The translations under genes and the position numbers were made by a program. Of a stretch of DNA of 64,000 nt, positions 59,801-64,000 are shown in pieces. The number at the start of each line of letters is the position of its first letter. The stretch's first letter is position 1. The notes under the pieces are model-generated. The model ran no database searches. It was given only the letters and a program-made list of their open reading frames with translations, and was not told the origin of the DNA. This stretch comes from Gorsachius magnificus (Eukaryota > Chordata > Aves > Pelecaniformes > Ardeidae), in the NCBI GenBank assembly GCA_034008185.1, contig CM067081.1, positions 23,311,821 through 23,375,820 of the forward strand. The letters run 5' to 3'.

Positions 59801-61039
59801 TTGATTTGACCTGTATTTTAAAGACCAAAAGTCAAATGGAATGGGAAGTTAAAGTTCCCATACAAAATCTTCCACCGAGCACTTCACTGCCTCCTTGAAC
59901 TATGTAACATTCAGAAAAGGCCATCTCACGGCCATTTGAAGTGTGGGCTATAGCTGGAGTGGCAGTTTTGTCCAGTTTTTTCAAGAGCATTGAAGGGATT
60001 CATCAGAGCTTTCCCTCTCTTAAATGAGGACAAAAAAGTTGAAGCTTGCAGACAGACCCACTGACTGCTTTTTCTTGCTTCGAGTCATCTGTTCAACAAG
60101 GCATAGCAAAGTTTGGGGATAGATAAATATTATTTAATTCTTAGCACATGGACAGGCAGGGATGAGGTTTGTTCCTTTACATTAGACTCTTGACGTGCTC
60201 ATGGTCAACTGCACTATGGGGAAAAAGAAGGGGTCAGCTTTTACGTGTCAAGAAATAAACCCTCTTCTGCATTTGGAGACCAAATTTTAGAACTAGTGCT
60301 TACTTTTCCTGGGAATACAGCATAAAACCCATCAGCCTTTGGAGAAAAAACATAGGCTTAAGTCTTAATTTAGTTTTCAGCTAGGACTTGGACACCAAAA
60401 AGCTTGAAACCTGGGGGTTTCATTCATTCCTAGTGAAGAGTACAGTTTTGGACCAAGAGATGCTTCTGCCTGTGGCCGCCCCAGCTGTTATTGTGCATCT
60501 AAGAAGGAAGACACTGCTTGTAAACTGCCAGGGGATGTCCAGGTTGAGCAGGGAGGCAGGTCCTGCCCTGTGGGGTTGTGGACAAGACACAATGCCAAGG
60601 GCCCTGGCTGGCCTCTGGGGTGCACTTGTGCAAGGCTGGAGCAAGCTGGTCACCTTGTCTTGCCTGTCTGAGGTTTGCGGCTTATTTGCAAGAGTGGAAT
60701 GAAAGAAAAATAAATTACAAATACAAAAGTAAACTTCAGCCAAATGACAGACCACACAGATCTTCAAAGACAGAAACTTGCCTTGAGAAGATCTGCAAGT
60801 TTATAATTTCAATAAAAAGGTTCATACATGATCCAAGTATTTGGCACAGCTTCCAGAAACTATTATTTTCTTGACTGGCGTTAGGAGTGGGATTCAGCTG
60901 CCTAAAGGTGTTAGGTTGTGTGACCGAAGGCTCATCTCTCTGAACACAAAAGAAGCACAGCGGAACAGTGACGACAGGACAGGAGCCCCCATAACCTAAT
61001 TGGAGAAAACCAAGATAACGTAACTGAGAAAACTTGCCC

Positions 61040-61480
61040 TTGCCAGACAAGGCATCAGCCCTGTGGTCTGGGGGTAACAGCCCCCAACCAAGAGGCTCCC
61101 TGCTCGCCTTACAGACTGAGGGGCTTAGTGCCTACGGGGGCATGGGACTCAGTATGGGAAGAGGGGGAAGAACATCTTGGGATGGTAAAAACTTGCTGCA
61201 GGACCTGTAAGGGAAGGGACTAAAGGTGGGGATGGAGAGGGATGGAGGTGCTTTGGAGAAGCAAGAGTGAGAAAACAGAGGGAAAGAAAATAAAAAGGTC
61301 TGGTTGCGTGTCATGAAGATACTGGTCTGTCCCATGTGCCTGACCACCACAATCTGTCCCATCTTCTTATTAGACTCAAATTCTAGATACTTTCCTGGGC
61401 ATGGGGGCTCTGTGTGCCTGGGTGTGCATGGAGGGCTGAGCATCAGCAACCAGAGCAGCGCTGCAAGCCTCACGTGCCCA
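61040..61480 (+). repeat. Unnamed interspersed repeat, LTR-like (copy 2)
   Basis: Diverged counterpart of 29060-29480 in the same orientation. It carries AGAGGGATGG, AAGCAAGAGTGAGAAAAC, a TATA-like ATAAAAAGGTCTGGT and CTGTCCCATCTTCTTATTAGA. The final part (GCGCTAGCAACTGCGGTGG near 61490) also recalls the modules after copy 1. Ends are not defined. Confidence 0.55.
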
Positions 61481-63384
61481 TGCGCTAGCAACTGCGGTGG
61501 CCTCTCAGATAGTCCAAGACACCTGAGTCAGGCACCTGGATAAAGCCATTTAGCTATCTGAGTGTTGTGCCAAGTGCTGGATGCAAATCTTCTCCCTGCA
61601 GCCAGTTGGGTGGCTCCCTGGCATTTCCACTCCTGGGAGCTGGGGGTGGCTCGCACATCCAGCTTTCCCATCGCCCTGCACACGGCATGACTTATGGGCA
61701 GGATGGGCATGGGATGAATGCATTTCAGAAATGTGGGTGATCCTTACGGCTGAAGAAATCAGCTGGAGCTGAAGAGGGTGGCTCTCGGAATATATCTCCA
61801 CAGGATCTGGAGAAGCTGATTTTCTTTTCCAGAGACCTGACCGTTCATTTTTCACATCTCACCGACTTGAATCTTGAGAGCCATGAGCAACTGTGAAGTT
61901 AAGAGATGTTAAAGCAGTGCAGAGTCCAGAGACATGGTGGTGGAAAGGCATCAGAAGGAATGAGCAGGGGGGAGAGGTGTGGGCCAGTGCTGTGTTTGGA
62001 TTCCTGCTCAGCAAAAGCTTGGCCATCCCACCCTTTCTCCTCTTCCTCCCTGAACACAGCTATCTGCTCTTGGTGCCCTTTGGAGCAGCAATGCTCTCAG
62101 GAGCTTTGTAGTGGTTAAAATGCTTTCTCAGCTGCTTCCAGCAGACTCCATGCAGCTCTGAGCTGATGCAGAACCAGGGCAAACCGAGTGCTTTAATCCA
62201 TAAAACAAATGTACTCAGTAAACACAGCAGCTCTCACAGGGATCACTGATGAGTTTAAATGTTCAAAGGAAAGTCCAGGAACAGGTAAAATCCTCTTCAC
62301 CTAGCAGTAGGTCTCTACAACACTAGGTTCTACTTCTATTTCTAGGCTCATTAATTATGATTTTACAGATCTCACCACCTCCAGAGGAAGGGAAGCAGCA
62401 GAAACAACACATGGAAAGCCTTTGGCGTTGGGTAGTGGCAGGATGTCACCTTACAGAAAAGCTGGCAGGAAAAATGGAGGAATAAAGGTTTCTTTAGCTT
62501 TTGGATGAATTCTGTAGTTCCCAAAAAGGTCGTTCTGACATCTTCCAAGGGGATAGTGTTCATTCAAAAGAAGCAATTGCAAACTTAAGAAAAAAAAACA
62601 CCCCAGGTCTAAAACAGCCCTTTGAGCCATTATTTTCTGATTCCAATTTTGTACAAAATCAAGATTCTAAAAGCTAGAACAGGACTCATAACCAAGGCTA
62701 GTTTATTTGACATATTTTTGTTTGCAAAATTATCTGTAAAAGGATTTTGTTTGCCTTATTTATTCTTCACCTGTAGCGATTTGCTCAACAGTTGGGCAGT
62801 CTCTTGATTGTCTGCAGACTCCTTGTCTATCGCTTTGTGCATTCCTAAGATGCTTTTTTTTATGTTTTGTGACTGGGCCATAACTGGTAACTTAGAGACA
62901 CTTTTTCTTCTGATGTCCAGTTGGGCAATTCCTGGAGCTTTGAAGATTTACCAGATGATCCTTTCCTACTGTGACTCTTCATGGAGGGGCATGTTTGCCA
63001 GAGGCTCTATGTCCATGAACATCCTAGCAAACCATATTCCCCTCACATCTCTGGAAAGGAATGAGATGAAGAAGAAGTTGAATGCCACCAAAGCAGACTG
63101 ATTATTTTGTATTTGGGAAAACATTTGCAAAAAACTGTTTGGAGTTGGCTCTAAACAGAGTTACTCTAAAACAGTGTCCCTATTAAAGCCGTATTGTTCC
63201 CGGCCACCAAAGCAGAATAAAAGTAATTCCAGGACCACATTCAGAGATGTGGGAACCATCTAGTCCATGGCACGCTCCCCCTTCCTGCCAGCCCATGGTG
63301 GTCCCTTTGCAGTGAGAGCTTGCTTTGGGCTCTGGGAGAGCAAGAAGCTGTCGGGGGAGACACTGCAGAACGTGAGCTTGAGAA

Positions 63385-64000
63385 ACACTCTGCTGGGCCA
63401 GAGCAGTGGTCCCCTACCCCCCTACTCTGTCTCCGGCAGTGGCAGTAGGAGCTGCTGTGAGGACAGGAGTGTTACTGCTTGCTGTGGTCCATTCACACTG
63501 CCGGGACCCCCTGGCCCCAGAGGTGATGGGGTGTAGTGGGAGGGACCTGCATAGGCTTCTGAGTACGACCTTGTGGACCTGCTGCCCACAAATGTGTTTA
63601 ATCCCTTTGTGAACCTGCTGATACCACTCACCTTTGCGGCCTCCCACAGCCGTGATTTCCCAATGTTTGCTGCCAGCCATGTACTGGCCTCTGTCTGTTT
63701 TAAACTGATCTCCCTGAGTCTCCCAGAGCACTCTCTGGTGCTTGGGGAACACCAGTTCCACATTTGCCTTACCCATCGCTTTCATAGTTTTGTGAACTTT
63801 GTATGTATCCTCTCAGCCTTCTTTCCTCTAAACTGAGGAGTCTTTTTAGTCTCTCCACATAAAGTGGCCGCTTCATCCCACAGTAATTTTAATTCTTTTT
63901 TCCATATCTTCCAATTTCACTACATCCTTCTTGAGATGCAGAGACCCCAACTGCACCCAATATGCAGTGTATGGAAGAAATAAGGTTTTCAGCCTCTCTT
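63385..64000 (-). mobile_element. Ancient CR1/L3-like LINE remnant (runs off edge)
   Basis: On the + strand the words GGCCAGAGCAGTGGTCC, TACTCTGTCTCCGGCAGTGG, TTAATCCCTTTGTGAACCTG, GTTTTAAACTGATCT, CTTCTTGAGATGCAGAGACC and ACTGCACCCAATATGCAGTG follow the order of an old amniote LINE read antisense; the last part corresponds to the RT C-terminal coding region. It is more complete than the 36 kb remnant of the same family, appears to start at about 63385 and continues past the window edge. No intact frame remains. Confidence 0.6.

Larger units (their letters stand above)
44926..64000. other. Intergenic region downstream of POLR1D
   Basis: No coding gene is recognisable. By amniote gene order this should be the POLR1D-GSX1 interval, a region that may hold developmental enhancers. 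Repeats seen: an old CR1 (54545-54665), a solo LTR (56306-56832), an LTR-like repeat (61040-61480) and an ancient LINE remnant (63385-64000). The spans 44.9-54.5, 54.7-56.3, 56.8-61.0 and 61.5-63.4 kb show no recognisable element. 50.9-52.9 kb is relatively GC-rich with spurious long frames. 52.9-54.1 and 57.6-60.4 kb are repeat-free and are candidates for conserved non-coding elements. The synteny assignment is inference. Confidence 0.55.

Overview
The window reads as vertebrate, almost certainly avian, chromosomal DNA. It contains many CR1 LINE copies with the bird-type 3' end (tandem ATTCTATG octamers), ERVL-like solo LTRs of kinds common in bird genomes, a GC-rich CpG island, and short exons set in long introns.

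The anchor gene is POLR1D on the + strand, in its isoform-2 form. Three coding segments join in consistent phase: exon 1 in the CpG island (ending at 18203), exon 2 (34471-34545) and terminal exon 3 (43557-43842), followed by a 3'UTR with a poly(A) signal at 44902. On the - strand the CpG island has two strong splice donors (exon ends 17404 and 17465) reading leftwards. That head-to-head arrangement matches the LNX2-POLR1D pair of amniotes. I therefore read positions 1-17403 as the first intron of LNX2 and about 17.4-18.2 kb as a shared bidirectional promoter. Everything right of about 44.9 kb would then be the POLR1D-GSX1 intergenic interval. LNX2 and GSX1 are inferred from gene order, because none of their coding exons lies in the window.

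Layout: 1-17.4 kb, LNX2 intron 1, poor in repeats. 16.88-18.53 kb, CpG island. 18.2-34.5 kb, POLR1D intron 1, rich in repeats: an ERVL-like LTR split in two by a 3.5 kb CR1 that still carries esterase-like ORF1, endonuclease and reverse transcriptase regions, then a second decayed CR1, then an unnamed LTR-like repeat. 34.5-43.6 kb, POLR1D intron 2, with a CR1, an ancient LINE remnant and a solo LTR with target-site duplication. 44.9-64 kb, intergenic, with a second solo LTR of the same family in opposite orientation, another copy of the unnamed repeat, and a long ancient LINE remnant at the right edge.

No wholly new system is evident. The points most worth checking are: no recognisable ATG at POLR1D exon 1; no exon for the canonical AC19 polymerase subunit (POLR1D isoform 1); a CR1 reverse transcriptase frame kept open by two compensating deletions; and paired, duplicated splice donors for LNX2 exon 1. 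No RNA genes or CRISPR arrays were seen.
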